In this document: piece after piece, positions 28,874 through 41,025 of the stretch
Layout: each line of letters starts with the position of its first letter
How positions within the stretch are numbered: position 1 is the first letter of the stretch
NCBI RefSeq assembly: GCF_026672545.1
Contig: NZ_JAPPRJ010000009.1
Span: 992,001 to 1,056,000, forward strand
Direction of reading: 5' to 3'
DNA: 64,000 nt
Origin: Rhizobium sp. SL86
Lineage (GTDB): Bacteria > Pseudomonadota > Alphaproteobacteria > Rhizobiales > Rhizobiaceae
Notes under the pieces: generated by a model
The model's input: the letters and a program-made list of their open reading frames with translations, nothing else
Told to the model about the DNA's origin: nothing
The model's database searches: none
Made by a program: the position numbers and the translations under genes

Positions 28874-31183
28874 TTAAAACTCTTCCCACTCACTGGGAGC
28901 GAGCGCAGCATTGCCCTGCGTGCGCAGCGGCGCGGCTGCGGCACGCGACGGTGTGGCTGCGGCACGCGACAGCGCGGGCGTCCGCACCGGAGCCGCGGCG
29001 GGCGCGGGCGTCGGCGTCCGGGTCCCCGCCGGACGCAACTGTTGTATCGGGGTCCCGAGCTGGAAGTGCGACAGAAGCTCGCTCAGCTGGCTGCTTTCCC
29101 GTGCAAGTGCTGCACCGGCTGCGGTCATCTCCTCGACCATTGCGGCGTTCTGTTGTGTCGCCTGGTCCATGTGGTTGACGGCGGTGTTGACCTCCGCCAG
29201 ACCCGAGGACTGTTCGTGGGCCGCCGTGGCAATGGCGTCCATATGCGCGTTGATCACCTGGACAAGCTGCTCGATCGCCGTCAGCCCCTCGCCGGTATCA
29301 CTGACCAGCTTGACGCCTTCCGAGACCGCAACCGTGGAATTGTTGATCAAACCTTTGATCTCCTTGGCCGCATTGGCCGAGCGCTGGGCAAGTTCACGCA
29401 CTTCCTGCGCAACGACCGCAAAACCCTTGCCCGCCTCACCGGCACGCGCTGCTTCCACACCGGCGTTCAACGCGAGCAGGTTGGTCTGGAACGCGATCTC
29501 GTCGATCACCGAGATGATCTGGTTGATCTGCCGTGAGGCCTCCTCGATGCGGTGCATGGCGGTCACGGCATTGCGGACTACCGCACCGGACTGGTCGGCA
29601 CGCATGCGGGCATCGCGCACCACGTCGCGGGCTTCCGATGTCCGCTTCGAGGTTGCCACCACATTGGCGGTGATCTCTTCCAGCGCGGCTGCCGTTTCCT
29701 CCAGCGAGGCCGCCTGTTGTTCGGTGCGTTTGGCAAGGTTGTCGGAGGCGTCGGAGATTTCCTTCGAGCCACCGGTGACGGTGGAAACAGATCCTCCGAC
29801 CGACAGCAGCGTCTCACGTAGCTGACGCACCGAGGTGTTGAAGTCGGCCCGCAGCGCCTCGAACTGTGCCGTGAGTGGCGTGTCGATCTCGCACAGCATG
29901 TCGCCCTGCGCCAGGCGGCGCAGATTGGTGGCGAAGGTGCGGGTTGCCTGGGTCAGTCGTTCTTCTGCTTCGGCCTCGGCGCGCGCCTGCATTTCGGCCC
30001 GTTCGGCTTCCGCACGGCTGCGGCCGGCGGCGGTTTCCGCCTCCAGTTCCGCATTGCGGATCGCCGCCTGGCGGAAGATCTCGACCGACTGCGCCATATC
30101 GCCAATCTCGTCGGTGCGGTCCGTATAGGGGATAGCGCTCGACGTATCGCCGTCGGCAAGTGTTGCCATGCGACGCGAGACCGAACGGATGGCCGAGGAA
30201 AGCATCGTCAAGATGCAGAAGCACAGGACGAGTGCCAGGACGATCAGCACACCGAGCGAAGCGGCAATGAGGATCATCTGCTGCTCGGCAGCCTCGATCT
30301 CCCCATCCGCGACACGCTCAAGGTTTTCCGCCGTTTTGATGAGAAGCGGCAAGGACGCAGCCTTGCGCACATCCATGGCGCTGCTCCATGTCGCCAACTC
30401 GTCCGCAGCCGGCGTGAAGGAAACATTGTCACCCATCTGATTGATCATCTTTTGCGCATATTGGCCGACGGGCGACTGCCAGTACACCCTGTATTCGTTC
30501 AGGATGGGTGCCGGCACGAATTGCTGCATTGTCTTGAAATTGGTCGCGATCAGATTGCGGGCCACCAGGAAGTTGCGCATATCGGCGAAGTCCAGACTGC
30601 CCTTTTGCGCATATTTTCGCCCCGCCGAGAGCATCATGAGATAACCATGATCCACCTCGAGGAAGGCATAATACCCCATGACGGCACGCGACAATGCACT
30701 GTCATCGATCAAGGCACCGGCTCGACCGGCAATGTCGAGACCCAAGGCAGAGATTGGTGCGAAGTAGCGAAGCGCCAGAGTGTTATCTTCGACACCCGCA
30801 TCGACCTTTTGGCGATATTCCGCCACTTGCGCTTTTCCTGCGACGAGCTTGGCGACCAGATCCTTCAGGTAAGGGTCCTCCGCCTGTCCTGTCGGGAAGG
30901 CAGCGTCAAAGGCGGCGACAACAGCATCGATATCCCGGTCGGTCGCGCTGCGGGAAATCGCCCTTTGCTCAGGCTTGGCCGCGGCTTCGGCCGGCATGGA
31001 ACGCAGAAGCGCACCACCTGCCCCGGCAAGCCGCACCAGGACGACGGCCTCCCGCATCATAACAAACCGTTCATAGGCATGCATGGCCATGACGGCGCCA
31101 AGAATAAGTGTTGCGGACAGCGGAACCGCCGCCAGCAGCGTCAATAAAGTCCGAAACCGAAAGACCCTGAAAAAGAGATGCAT
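28874..31183 (-). CDS. methyl-accepting chemotaxis protein (first of four)
   Basis: This 769-residue transducer has TM1 at about 11-34, a periplasmic sensor of about 260 residues, TM2 at about 297-321, a HAMP domain ([23 protein letters not shown]), a second HAMP-like segment (LRRLAQGDMLCEI), and an MCP signalling domain with the hairpin tip [20 protein letters not shown]. It ends in EWEEF, a CheR/CheB-tethering pentapeptide like NWETF. The sensor has the pattern of a NIT (nitrate/nitrite-sensing-like) helical domain, for example RSATDRDIDAV; this is inference. Residues of about 341-547 are encoded by DNA nearly identical to the third receptor gene. Confidence 0.95.
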   Translation of the reverse strand: MHLFFRVFRFRTLLTLLAAVPLSATLILGAVMAMHAYERFVMMREAVVLVRLAGAGGALLRSMPAEAAAKPEQRAISRSATDRDIDAVVAAFDAAFPTGQAEDPYLKDLVAKLVAGKAQVAEYRQKVDAGVEDNTLALRYFAPISALGLDIAGRAGALIDDSALSRAVMGYYAFLEVDHGYLMMLSAGRKYAQKGSLDFADMRNFLVARNLIATNFKTMQQFVPAPILNEYRVYWQSPVGQYAQKMINQMGDNVSFTPAADELATWSSAMDVRKAASLPLLIKTAENLERVADGEIEAAEQQMILIAASLGVLIVLALVLCFCILTMLSSAIRSVSRRMATLADGDTSSAIPYTDRTDEIGDMAQSVEIFRQAAIRNAELEAETAAGRSRAEAERAEMQARAEAEAEERLTQATRTFATNLRRLAQGDMLCEIDTPLTAQFEALRADFNTSVRQLRETLLSVGGSVSTVTGGSKEISDASDNLAKRTEQQAASLEETAAALEEITANVVATSKRTSEARDVVRDARMRADQSGAVVRNAVTAMHRIEEASRQINQIISVIDEIAFQTNLLALNAGVEAARAGEAGKGFAVVAQEVRELAQRSANAAKEIKGLINNSTVAVSEGVKLVSDTGEGLTAIEQLVQVINAHMDAIATAAHEQSSGLAEVNTAVNHMDQATQQNAAMVEEMTAAGAALARESSQLSELLSHFQLGTPIQQLRPAGTRTPTPAPAAAPVRTPALSRAAATPSRAAAAPLRTQGNAALAPSEWEEF

Positions 31184-31634
31184 TCATTCCCCCACGCAAC
31201 GGGATAACTGGCTTCCAAAAGCGAGTTTCCAAGATGAAACCTGCCAATACGGCAAACACTGCTGCGGTGAGGCCAGATGAGGGGATCGAGATGCGCGAAG
31301 GCAACCCGGATACATCTGCCCTTCATCATGTAATCATGAACAGCACAAACTCAGATCATGAGCCCAGCAGGAATGTCGAAGACATGGGCAATTGATTAAA
31401 ACCCAATATTTACCAAAAAACTACCAGAGCGTGCTAATTATAGGCATGCAACACCCAGCATAGATTAGTATAAACCGTCTCTAATTCATTATATTAAGAG
31501 ACTATATTTTATTCCAACACATATTACTCAAACAAAAATCCGGGACCGCCTGAGGCGACCCCGGATTTTCAACATCACAGACGCAGACTGATCGCGTCCA
31601 ATCGTCCACCATGCCTGCCCCAGGCAGAGGGTGT
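31184..31634. other. A/T-rich intergenic region with terminator
   Basis: These 451 bp lie between two chemoreceptor genes on the same strand. The part from about 31380 to 31540 is strikingly A/T-rich and includes GTCTCT and AGAGAC arms, a likely promoter region for the downstream receptor. The terminator of the upstream receptor is at 31535-31569. No coding frame is convincing. Confidence 0.5.
31535..31569 (-). terminator. Rho-independent terminator of second chemoreceptor gene
   Basis: AAAATCCGGG pairs with CCCGGATTTT around a 15-base loop that itself contains GCCT/AGGC. On the minus strand the stem ends in a T-rich tract (ATTTTTGTTT), 66 bp after the stop at 31635. Confidence 0.85.
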
Positions 31635-33905
31635 TTAGAATTCTTCCCAGTCGTTCCGGGCGGCAAGAGCGGCATTGCCCTGTGTGCGCAGTGGCGCGGA
31701 CGCTGCCGCACGCGATGCAACCACAGGCTGGGCGCGCGATGGAACAGTCGCCGCCATGCGCTCTGCCGGCTGGCGTGACTGCTGCGCCGTCGAACCGAGC
31801 TGGAAGTGCGACAGAAGCTCGCTCAGCTTGTAGCTTTCCTGCGCAAGTCCCGCACCGGCGGCATTCATCTCCTCGACCATGGCCGCATTCTGTTGTGTCG
31901 CCTGGTCCATGTGGTTGACGGCGGTATTCACCTCCGCCAGACCCGAGGACTGTTCGTGGGCCGCCGTCGCAATCGCTTCCATATGCGTATTGATCGTTTG
32001 CACCAATTGTTCGATCACCGTCAGCCCCTCGCCGGTATCACTGACCAGCTTGACGCCTTCCGAGACCGCAACCGTCGAGTTGTTGATCAAGCCCTTGATC
32101 TCCTTGGCGGCAGTGGCCGAGCGCTGGGCAAGTTCACGCACTTCCTGCGCGACGACGGCAAACCCCTTGCCCGCCTCGCCGGCACGCGCCGCTTCCACAC
32201 CGGCATTCAGCGCCAGCAGGTTGGTCTGGAAAGCGATTTCATCGATCACCGAGATGATCTGATTGATCTGCCGTGAGGCCTCTTCGATGCGTTGCATGGC
32301 GGATACGGCATTGCGCACCACAGCACCGGACTGATCGGCACGTGTGCGGGCATCGCGTGCGACGTCGCGGGCTTCCGATGTCCGTTTGGAGGTTGCCACC
32401 ACATTGGCGGTGATCTCTTCCAGCGCGGCTGCCGTTTCCTCCAGCGAGGCCGCCTGCTGTTCGGTGCGTTTGGCAAGATTGTCCGAGGCATCGGAGATTT
32501 CTTTCGACCCACCGGTAACGGTCGCGACCGATCCTCCGACCGACAGCAGCGTCTCACGCAGCTGTCGCACGGAGGTGTTGAAGTCAGCCCGCAGCGTCTC
32601 GAACTGGGCGGAAAGCGGCGTATCGATTTCGCAAAGCATGTCGCCGGACGCCAGACGGTGCAGATTGGATGCGAAGGTGCGGGTTGCCTGGGTCAGCCGC
32701 TCCTCGGCTTCCGCCTCGGCGCGCGCCTGCATCTCGGCCCGTTCGGCTTCCGCACGGCTGCGGCTGGCTGCGGTTTCCGCTTCCAGTTCCGCATTGCGGA
32801 TCGCCGCCTGGCGGAAGATCTCGACGGATTGTGCCATGTCGCCGAGTTCGTCGGTGCGGTCCGTATAAGGAATGGCGCTTGCGGTATCTCCCTCGGCAAG
32901 CGCGGTCATCCGCAGCTTGATCGCCCGTATCGTGTTTGAAACCTGGCGCACGACGGCAAAGCAGAGGCAGAGCACCAGCACGCAGACGACCAGCGATGTG
33001 GCAGCGCCCCAGAGGAAATTGGACTTCAGGCTGGCCAGTTGCCGGATCGCCGACTGGTCAAGTTCCGCGCCGGCACGGGCGACGAGACCGCCCATCAGCT
33101 TCGCCTGCGCCAAACTTGCGGCAGTCCATTTGGGCAGGTTTTCCAGATCGGGTCCCTGCGCATCATTGGCATACATACGCTTGCGCAGGTCTGCCAGCAC
33201 GCGGCCCTCACCTTGCACGAAGGCATCGAATTCCTGGACGATCCCTGCGGGCAGGAATTCGCGCAGCTGCGGCGTGTAACGCTCGCGCAATCCCTTCGCA
33301 TGCAGCAGGAAGGTGTACTCCAAGGGTGTGAATTTGCCGGTCTTCAGATAGGATTCGCCACCGCGGATTTCGATCAAACCAGCGTCGTTGACCTGCATCA
33401 GAGCATGATAACCGTCAATGAAACGGGCCAGCGACAGATCGTTGATGGTGGCGGCGGAACGACGAACCAGATCAAGGCCGGCGGCCGAGGCTGGCTGCAA
33501 CGTCGACAGCGCCATTTTTGAGGTTTCGCCGCCGGCATCCACCGCCGCCCGGTAGGCGGCAACCTGCTGCAGCCGGTCCATGATGAAGCCGATCGACTTT
33601 TCGATCGAGGCATCACTGTTGCCGTCGGCTTTCCAGGCGTCATAGGCTGTCTTGACGCGACTGAACGCCATGTCGCTCGCCTGTCGGCGGTCACGACGCT
33701 GCTCGGGGGTCGCAAACCCCTCCGCCGGCAAGGTCAGGGCGAGCGCCCCACCGGCATTGGCCAACCGCTGCACCACCAGCTGGTGCTCAAGCGTCGCATA
33801 GGCACGATAGGTGTCATAGGTCGACTGACCACTGGCCCAGAGAAAGGCGATCAGCGGCGCCGTCGCGATGAGATAAAGAAGACTTTTCAACGACAGCGAT
33901 CGCAT
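31635..33905 (-). CDS. methyl-accepting chemotaxis protein (second of four)
   Basis: This 756-residue transducer starts at ATG 33905 with GAGG eight bases upstream; the open frame is 29 codons longer. Order: TM1 (about 9-26), periplasmic helical sensor with [24 protein letters not shown]2 near 300, HAMP, second HAMP-like segment ([13 protein letters not shown]), MCP signalling domain, Pro/Ala/Arg linker, and C-terminal DWEEF tether. The signalling domain is closely similar to those of its neighbours, but the sensor has diverged, so a different ligand is likely. The signal input is unknown. Confidence 0.95.
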   Translation of the reverse strand: MRSLSLKSLLYLIATAPLIAFLWASGQSTYDTYRAYATLEHQLVVQRLANAGGALALTLPAEGFATPEQRRDRRQASDMAFSRVKTAYDAWKADGNSDASIEKSIGFIMDRLQQVAAYRAAVDAGGETSKMALSTLQPASAAGLDLVRRSAATINDLSLARFIDGYHALMQVNDAGLIEIRGGESYLKTGKFTPLEYTFLLHAKGLRERYTPQLREFLPAGIVQEFDAFVQGEGRVLADLRKRMYANDAQGPDLENLPKWTAASLAQAKLMGGLVARAGAELDQSAIRQLASLKSNFLWGAATSLVVCVLVLCLCFAVVRQVSNTIRAIKLRMTALAEGDTASAIPYTDRTDELGDMAQSVEIFRQAAIRNAELEAETAASRSRAEAERAEMQARAEAEAEERLTQATRTFASNLHRLASGDMLCEIDTPLSAQFETLRADFNTSVRQLRETLLSVGGSVATVTGGSKEISDASDNLAKRTEQQAASLEETAAALEEITANVVATSKRTSEARDVARDARTRADQSGAVVRNAVSAMQRIEEASRQINQIISVIDEIAFQTNLLALNAGVEAARAGEAGKGFAVVAQEVRELAQRSATAAKEIKGLINNSTVAVSEGVKLVSDTGEGLTVIEQLVQTINTHMEAIATAAHEQSSGLAEVNTAVNHMDQATQQNAAMVEEMNAAGAGLAQESYKLSELLSHFQLGSTAQQSRQPAERMAATVPSRAQPVVASRAAASAPLRTQGNAALAARNDWEEF

Positions 33906-33946
33906 GGCTTTGCCTCTGCTAGGAATGAGGGCTGCTGGAAACCGTC

Positions 33947-33977
33947 GCCGGGCGATGCGCTGAAGGCATCGTCCGGG
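33947..33977 (-). terminator. hairpin between second and third chemoreceptor genes
   Basis: CCGGGCGATGC pairs with GCATCGTCCGG (one G-T pair) around seven bases, 64 bp after the stop at 34041. No T-run follows, so it is only a possible terminator. Confidence 0.35.
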
Positions 33978-34040
33978 ACCTATTGTCGACACCGAACACG
34001 GATCGTCCCATGTTCATTCAAGCCTGCATCACGACGGAGC

Positions 34041-36362
34041 TTAAAACTCTTCCCAGTCGTTGCTGGCCGCGAGCGCCGCACCGCCTTGTGCGCGCCCCGC
34101 CGAGGCGGCAACAGGCCGCGACGAGGAGACCGGGCGGGCGAGGCCGCGCGATGACATTCCGGATGCCGAAGTCGAGACGGGCGAGGCTGCCGGCGCCCGC
34201 ATACGGTCGCCGACCTGCCTGAGTTGCTGCGCCGCCGAGCCGAGCTGGAAGTGCGACAGAAGTTCGCTCAGCTTGTGGCTTTCCTGCGCAAGTCCCGCTC
34301 CGGCGGCATTCATCTCCTCGACCATGGCCGCGTTCTGTTGTGTCGCCTGGTCCATATGGTTGACGGCGGTGTTGACCTCCGCCAGACCCGAGGACTGTTC
34401 GTGGGCCGCCGTGGCAATGGCGTCCATATGGGCGTTGATCACCTGCACCAGCTGCTCGATCGCCGTCAGCCCCTCGCCGGTATCACTGACCAGCTTGACG
34501 CCTTCCGAGACCGCAACCGTCGAATTGTTGATCAAACCCTTGATCTCCTTGGCCGCATTGGCCGAGCGCTGGGCAAGTTCACGCACTTCCTGCGCAACGA
34601 CGGCAAAACCCTTGCCCGCCTCGCCGGCACGCGCCGCTTCCACACCGGCGTTCAGCGCCAGCAGGTTGGTCTGGAACGCGATCTCGTCGATCACCGAGAT
34701 GATCTGGTTGATCTGCCGTGAGGCCTCTTCGATGCGGTGCATGGCGGTCACGGCATTGCGGACTACCGCACCGGACTGGTCGGCACGCATGCGGGCATCG
34801 CGCACCACGTCGCGGGCTTCCGATGTCCGCTTCGAGGTTGCCACCACATTGGCGGTGATCTCTTCCAGCGCGGCTGCCGTTTCCTCCAGCGAGGCCGCCT
34901 GTTGTTCGGTGCGTTTGGCAAGGTTGTCGGAGGCGTCGGAGATTTCCTTCGAGCCACCGGTGACGGTGGAAACAGATCCTCCGACCGACAGCAGCGTCTC
35001 ACGTAGCTGACGCACCGAGGTGTTGAAGTCGGCCCGCAGCGCCTCGAACTGTGCCGTGAGTGGCGTGTCGATCTCGCACAGCATGTCGCCCTGCGCCAGG
35101 CGGCGCAGATTGGTGGCGAAGGTGCGGGTTGCCTGGGTCAGTCGTTCTTCTGCTTCGGCCTCGGCGCGCGCCTGCATTTCGGCCCGTTCGGCTTCCGCAC
35201 GGCTGCGGCCGGCGGCGGTTTCCGCCTCCAGTTCCGCATTGCGGATCGCCGCCTGGCGGAAAATCTCGACCGACTGCGCCATATCGCCAATCTCGTCGGT
35301 GCGGTCCGTATAGGGGATAGCGCTCGACGTATCGCCGTCGGCAAGCCCGGTCATCGATCGGGTGATCCGGCGGATCGATCCCGACAACGTCCGGGTAATG
35401 CTGGTGCTCAGCACGACAACGAGCAGGACGAAACCCATCAGAGCCGACACGATCGTCACCATTGAGGTCCAGGCCGCATCCAGGCGCGCATCGGCTGCGG
35501 AGAGAAGTTTCTCGCCGTTTTCGCGCAGCAGATTGGCAACATAATCGCGGCGGCTCCCCATGGCCTTGGAGAAGGGCCCCAGCTCGTCAGGTTTGCCGGT
35601 AAAATCTTGGAGGCTTTCCATCGCCTTCAGCAGATCGGTAATGATCTTGCCGTCCGGCGTTGTAAAAAAGGCATCATACCGCGCAACGAGAGCCGGAGAC
35701 ACGAATTCGCGGAACGCCGTGTCATTGTTGCGGATCTGGGCGATCGCGCTGTCGAACCGAGCCTGCTCGGGCTTTCCGAGCGTTCCCTTCTGAATGAACA
35801 CCTGGCCCATGCGGTTGAGCACCAGATATCCTTCATTGACCTTCATCCAGGCGTGATAACCGCGAATGTCGCGGGCAAGCGCAACGTCGTCGGTCAGACC
35901 GCCGGCGCGCGAGGCAAGGGCGAGGGCCGCCGAGGCGATCGGCTGCGCATAGCGCAAGGGCATCAACGGATCGGTGTCGCCGCTGTCCACCTTCTGGCGA
36001 AACTCGCCAACCTTGGAATATGTCTTTTCAAGATCGCCGCGCAGCGATCGCGTCAGCGCATCGTCATAGCCCAGTCCGACCAGCGCATCGAGCTGATCGA
36101 TCATGTCCTTGTAGAGCTGATCGGACAAGGCGCGCACCCGCGCGCGGTCCGCCGGCGGAACTGCGCCCTCCATGGGCATGTTCATCATCATCTCGCCGCC
36201 GGCATGCGAGAGCTTCGCCATCAGTTCAGCGCGACCAAGACTGTCATAATGTTCATAGCTCGACCAGCCGACAACGGCACCGAGCCCAACAACAGCAGTC
36301 AATGGTACAAAGGTCAGAAGCGAGAGCGCCCGGCGAAAGGGAAGCATTGCAAGCGACAACAA
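34041..36362 (-). CDS. methyl-accepting chemotaxis protein (third of four)
   Basis: This is a transducer of about 773 residues. I place the start at a TTG (36362), seven to nine bases after a strong AGGAGGAG; the next ATG (36347) has no ribosome site, and the open frame upstream is much longer. Order: TM1, periplasmic helical sensor (LSHAGGEMMMNMPMEGAVPPADR), TM2 near 280, HAMP, second HAMP-like segment, MCP domain, and C-terminal DWEEF tether. The segment encoded at 34729-35345 matches the first receptor gene with one mismatch, which suggests gene conversion. Confidence 0.93.
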   Translation of the reverse strand: MLSLAMLPFRRALSLLTFVPLTAVVGLGAVVGWSSYEHYDSLGRAELMAKLSHAGGEMMMNMPMEGAVPPADRARVRALSDQLYKDMIDQLDALVGLGYDDALTRSLRGDLEKTYSKVGEFRQKVDSGDTDPLMPLRYAQPIASAALALASRAGGLTDDVALARDIRGYHAWMKVNEGYLVLNRMGQVFIQKGTLGKPEQARFDSAIAQIRNNDTAFREFVSPALVARYDAFFTTPDGKIITDLLKAMESLQDFTGKPDELGPFSKAMGSRRDYVANLLRENGEKLLSAADARLDAAWTSMVTIVSALMGFVLLVVVLSTSITRTLSGSIRRITRSMTGLADGDTSSAIPYTDRTDEIGDMAQSVEIFRQAAIRNAELEAETAAGRSRAEAERAEMQARAEAEAEERLTQATRTFATNLRRLAQGDMLCEIDTPLTAQFEALRADFNTSVRQLRETLLSVGGSVSTVTGGSKEISDASDNLAKRTEQQAASLEETAAALEEITANVVATSKRTSEARDVVRDARMRADQSGAVVRNAVTAMHRIEEASRQINQIISVIDEIAFQTNLLALNAGVEAARAGEAGKGFAVVAQEVRELAQRSANAAKEIKGLINNSTVAVSEGVKLVSDTGEGLTAIEQLVQVINAHMDAIATAAHEQSSGLAEVNTAVNHMDQATQQNAAMVEEMNAAGAGLAQESHKLSELLSHFQLGSAAQQLRQVGDRMRAPAASPVSTSASGMSSRGLARPVSSSRPVAASAGRAQGGAALAASNDWEEF

Positions 36363-36641
36363 CGGATATCTCCTCCTGCCGCCCGCCTCAACCACAAGGC
36401 CAGCGGCGTGTTTGATTTGGCCGCCGATGCAGCCCTTGAGAAGAATTGCCATGAATTGGTTGATGATAAGTTTCAAATAAACGGGAGAAGTAATACGCCT
36501 CCACCAACACGCGTGACGTGAAAATATTTCCACCGGACATACTCGACCGGGAACTGCTTATATTTAAAAGGAGAAAGTGAGCGGCAGCGGCAAACAAAAA
36601 GCCAGACTTTGCATGGACCACGCGGCAGCCTTGAGAAGGCA

Positions 36642-36669
36642 GAGAGGCCGGCAATGCTGCCGGCCTCTC
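36642..36669 (-). terminator. terminator of fourth chemoreceptor gene
   Basis: A perfect 12-bp stem (GAGAGGCCGGCA with TGCCGGCCTCTC, loop ATGC) lies 51 bp past the stop at 36721. It is followed on the minus strand by a pyrimidine-rich stretch. Confidence 0.8.
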
Positions 36670-36720
36670 GTGATTTCCGACCGAAGACGGATCATGTAAG
36701 CGCTGAGCGAGCGGCGTTTC

Positions 36721-38988
36721 TCACGCCGCACGACGCGCCGCAGCGGTCGCAGGCTTTGTGGTGGAGGCACGCTCCGGAGCCTCCTCGAAGACGACCCCGA
36801 TCCGGAATGCATCCAGCATGGCGGCGAGTTGCGCGGCCTCGCGGGCAAGGCTGGAACTGCCGGCGCTCAGCTGCTCCACCATGGCGGCGTTCTGCTGTGT
36901 TGCCTGGTCCATGTGATTGATGGAACCGTTGACCTCGCGAAGCCCCGTCGACTGTTCCTGCGCCGCGGTTGCGATGGCGTCCATGTGCCGGTTGATCGAT
37001 TCCACCATGCCGGCAATCGCACTCAGCCCGTCGCCGGTGGCGCTGACGAGTTTCACTCCTTCGGCCACAGCCTGTTCCGAATTGCCGATCAGGTTCTTGA
37101 TCTCCTTGGCGGCATTGGCGGAGCGTTGCGCAAGTTCGCGCACTTCCTGCGCCACCACCGCAAACCCCTTGCCCGCCTCACCGGCACGGGCGGCTTCCAC
37201 GCCGGCATTCAGCGCAAGCAGGTTGGTCTGGAAGGCGATTTCGTCGATGACACCGATGATCTGACCGATCTGACGCGACGCCGTTTCGATGCGGCCCATG
37301 GCAAGGACGGCATTATTGACGATGACGCTCGACTGCTCCGCCTGGCCGCTGGCCGCCCGCACGAGATCACGTGCCTCTGCGCTGCGCGAGGAGGTGGACA
37401 TGACGTTTGAGGTGATCTCTTCCAGAGCGGCGGCCGACTGTTCCAGCGTTGCCGCCTGCCCTTCCGTCCGCTGGGAAAGATCTGCAGAGGCAGCCGCAAT
37501 CTCGCCGCTACCGCCGCGGACCATGAACACCGTATTGCCGACCGAAATCAGCGTCTTGCGCAACTGTTCGACCGAGCTGTTGAAATCGTGCCGCAACGGT
37601 TCGAATTGCGGTGCAAATTGCTCCTCGATCTCGCAGAGCAGGTCGCCGGATGCGAGACGGCGCAGGCCGGTGGCAAGTGCGCCGGTCGCCGCATCGAGAC
37701 GTTCCTGCGCTTCGGCTTCCGTTTGGCGCTGGAAGGCCAGGCGCTCGGCCTCACGCCGTCCGCGCGCTTCCTCTGCCTCAAGCTCCAAATCTGCATTACG
37801 GATCGCGGCCTGCCGGAACACCTCGACGGAACGTGCCATACCGCCAATTTCATCCGCGCGGTCGAGATCCGGGACGTCGATGCCCCGATTGCCCTGCGCC
37901 AACTCGTTCATGCAGCTGGTCAGGCGCTCGATTGGGCGGGTAACACGGCGGATGATCACCATCAGCGCGGCGCCGGCAAAACCGATCGTGGCCAGAAAGA
38001 TCCCGCCATAGATCAGCATGGAATGGAATGCTCCGCTGAGTGCGGTCTGCGCACGTTCCACAAGAACGGCCTTCGCCACGAGAGCGACTTCGGCAACCGA
38101 GCCAAGAGCGGTCTTGTTGCCAGCCCGCCACTCATCCGTATTCATCGGCAGCGGTTTTTCCGTATGAAGGGCGGTGATCAACTCCTGCCGGCGCTGGGCA
38201 AAGCTGCTGGTGAAAAAGTCCTGCTGGCCGCGCGCATAGGCCTGCCGCAAGACGGGCTCGGTCGCCGGATGCGCCACCAGGGCACCGACGATCTGCCACA
38301 GCGCATTGATGCGGGCCTCGCCAACGATGACCTTCGCATACTGCTCTTCGTTCATCCGTTTGGCCGATGCCACCAGTGGGTTGAGGACCAGCGAGACCTC
38401 GCCCGCCGCCACACGCGCGCTCCAGGCAGTCGAGCCGATCTGGCTGACGGGAACCAGACTCGGATCCAGCGCGCGGATACCCTCGCCGATACGCTCGGAT
38501 GCATCGCCAAGCGAATTCAGGAATTTCTGCGTCTCCGACATCCACTGATCGCTGAAACTTGCATCGCGACGCGCCAGGGGCTGCGCGAGTGTATCGTCCA
38601 GCCGCTGGCGGAAGCTTTCGACCATGCCGTATTGATCCATGACCTGCCGCATCGAACCGCTGACCACGCTGTCAGACACGGACGGTGTTGCATGACGCAC
38701 ATCGGTCATTGCCGTGATCGTATCCGAACGGTCCTTGCGGAGCTGTGCGATTGCGCCATCGGCCTTTTCGATCGGCAAAACAAGCGCAGGCGGGCCGTCG
38801 CCCCGTTCGTTGCGGAAAGCCAGCAAGGTATTGAAAAGAGCCTTGTCCAGCACGGCGAGATCGGAAATCTCGGAATAGCGGCGGTAATCTCCAACCGAGG
38901 AGACAAACGCGGAACCGACCAGAACGCAAACAAGCGCGCTCAGCGCTGTGAAAATTCCGATCAATATCGTTTTCAGGGAAATGGCCAT
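36721..38988 (-). CDS. methyl-accepting chemotaxis protein (fourth of four)
   Basis: This 755-residue transducer has TM1 at about 7-31, a long periplasmic helical region with NIT-like features (LLAFRNERGDGPPALVLP, followed by RKDRSDTITAM), TM2 at about 325-347, HAMP, a second HAMP-like segment (LRRLASGDLLCEI), and an MCP domain with the tip [20 protein letters not shown]. Unlike the other three it has no WEEF tether and ends in Ala/Arg, so it may depend on the others for CheR/CheB access. Its DNA is the most diverged of the set. ATG 38988 has AGGA about ten bases upstream. Confidence 0.94.
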   Translation of the reverse strand: MAISLKTILIGIFTALSALVCVLVGSAFVSSVGDYRRYSEISDLAVLDKALFNTLLAFRNERGDGPPALVLPIEKADGAIAQLRKDRSDTITAMTDVRHATPSVSDSVVSGSMRQVMDQYGMVESFRQRLDDTLAQPLARRDASFSDQWMSETQKFLNSLGDASERIGEGIRALDPSLVPVSQIGSTAWSARVAAGEVSLVLNPLVASAKRMNEEQYAKVIVGEARINALWQIVGALVAHPATEPVLRQAYARGQQDFFTSSFAQRRQELITALHTEKPLPMNTDEWRAGNKTALGSVAEVALVAKAVLVERAQTALSGAFHSMLIYGGIFLATIGFAGAALMVIIRRVTRPIERLTSCMNELAQGNRGIDVPDLDRADEIGGMARSVEVFRQAAIRNADLELEAEEARGRREAERLAFQRQTEAEAQERLDAATGALATGLRRLASGDLLCEIEEQFAPQFEPLRHDFNSSVEQLRKTLISVGNTVFMVRGGSGEIAAASADLSQRTEGQAATLEQSAAALEEITSNVMSTSSRSAEARDLVRAASGQAEQSSVIVNNAVLAMGRIETASRQIGQIIGVIDEIAFQTNLLALNAGVEAARAGEAGKGFAVVAQEVRELAQRSANAAKEIKNLIGNSEQAVAEGVKLVSATGDGLSAIAGMVESINRHMDAIATAAQEQSTGLREVNGSINHMDQATQQNAAMVEQLSAGSSSLAREAAQLAAMLDAFRIGVVFEEAPERASTTKPATAAARRAA

Positions 38989-39191
38989 AGCGGTCTCATC
39001 CTATTGCAATGCACTATGGATAGACCGGAGAAAGCAAACGAAAAGTTACAATAAAAGCCGGATTCTGCCCCATAATATCGCGCTGCAGCAAAAAAATCGG
39101 ATGATTCGAAAGATCGTGAATCGTTCTTCGCAGCGCTGCGAAATTCTGTCTCAATCTACCACAGCGGCAAAACCGCAAGCTGGGCAGATGC

Positions 39192-39226
39192 AAAAGCCCC
39201 GGCATGGCGGCCGGGGCTTTTTTTTT
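39192..39226 (-). terminator. Rho-independent terminator of ettA
   Basis: AAAAGCCCCGGC pairs with GCCGGGGCTTTT around six bases, 37 bp beyond the ettA stop. Runs of A and T flank it on both sides, so it could work in either direction. Confidence 0.85.
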
Positions 39227-39262
39227 CACGCATGATCGTCCCTGGCGCGGGACGTTGTGCCA

Positions 39263-40912
<1,650 letters not shown>

Positions 40913-41025
40913 AAGGATGATCGCTCCGGCGTCTCTTTTGGGGTTTGGACGCTATCTAGGCGAATCGACGCCCGGGAGCAATGCGCGAGATCCCCATTGC
41001 CGGGATAGCAGCGGCTTTTCCGCCG

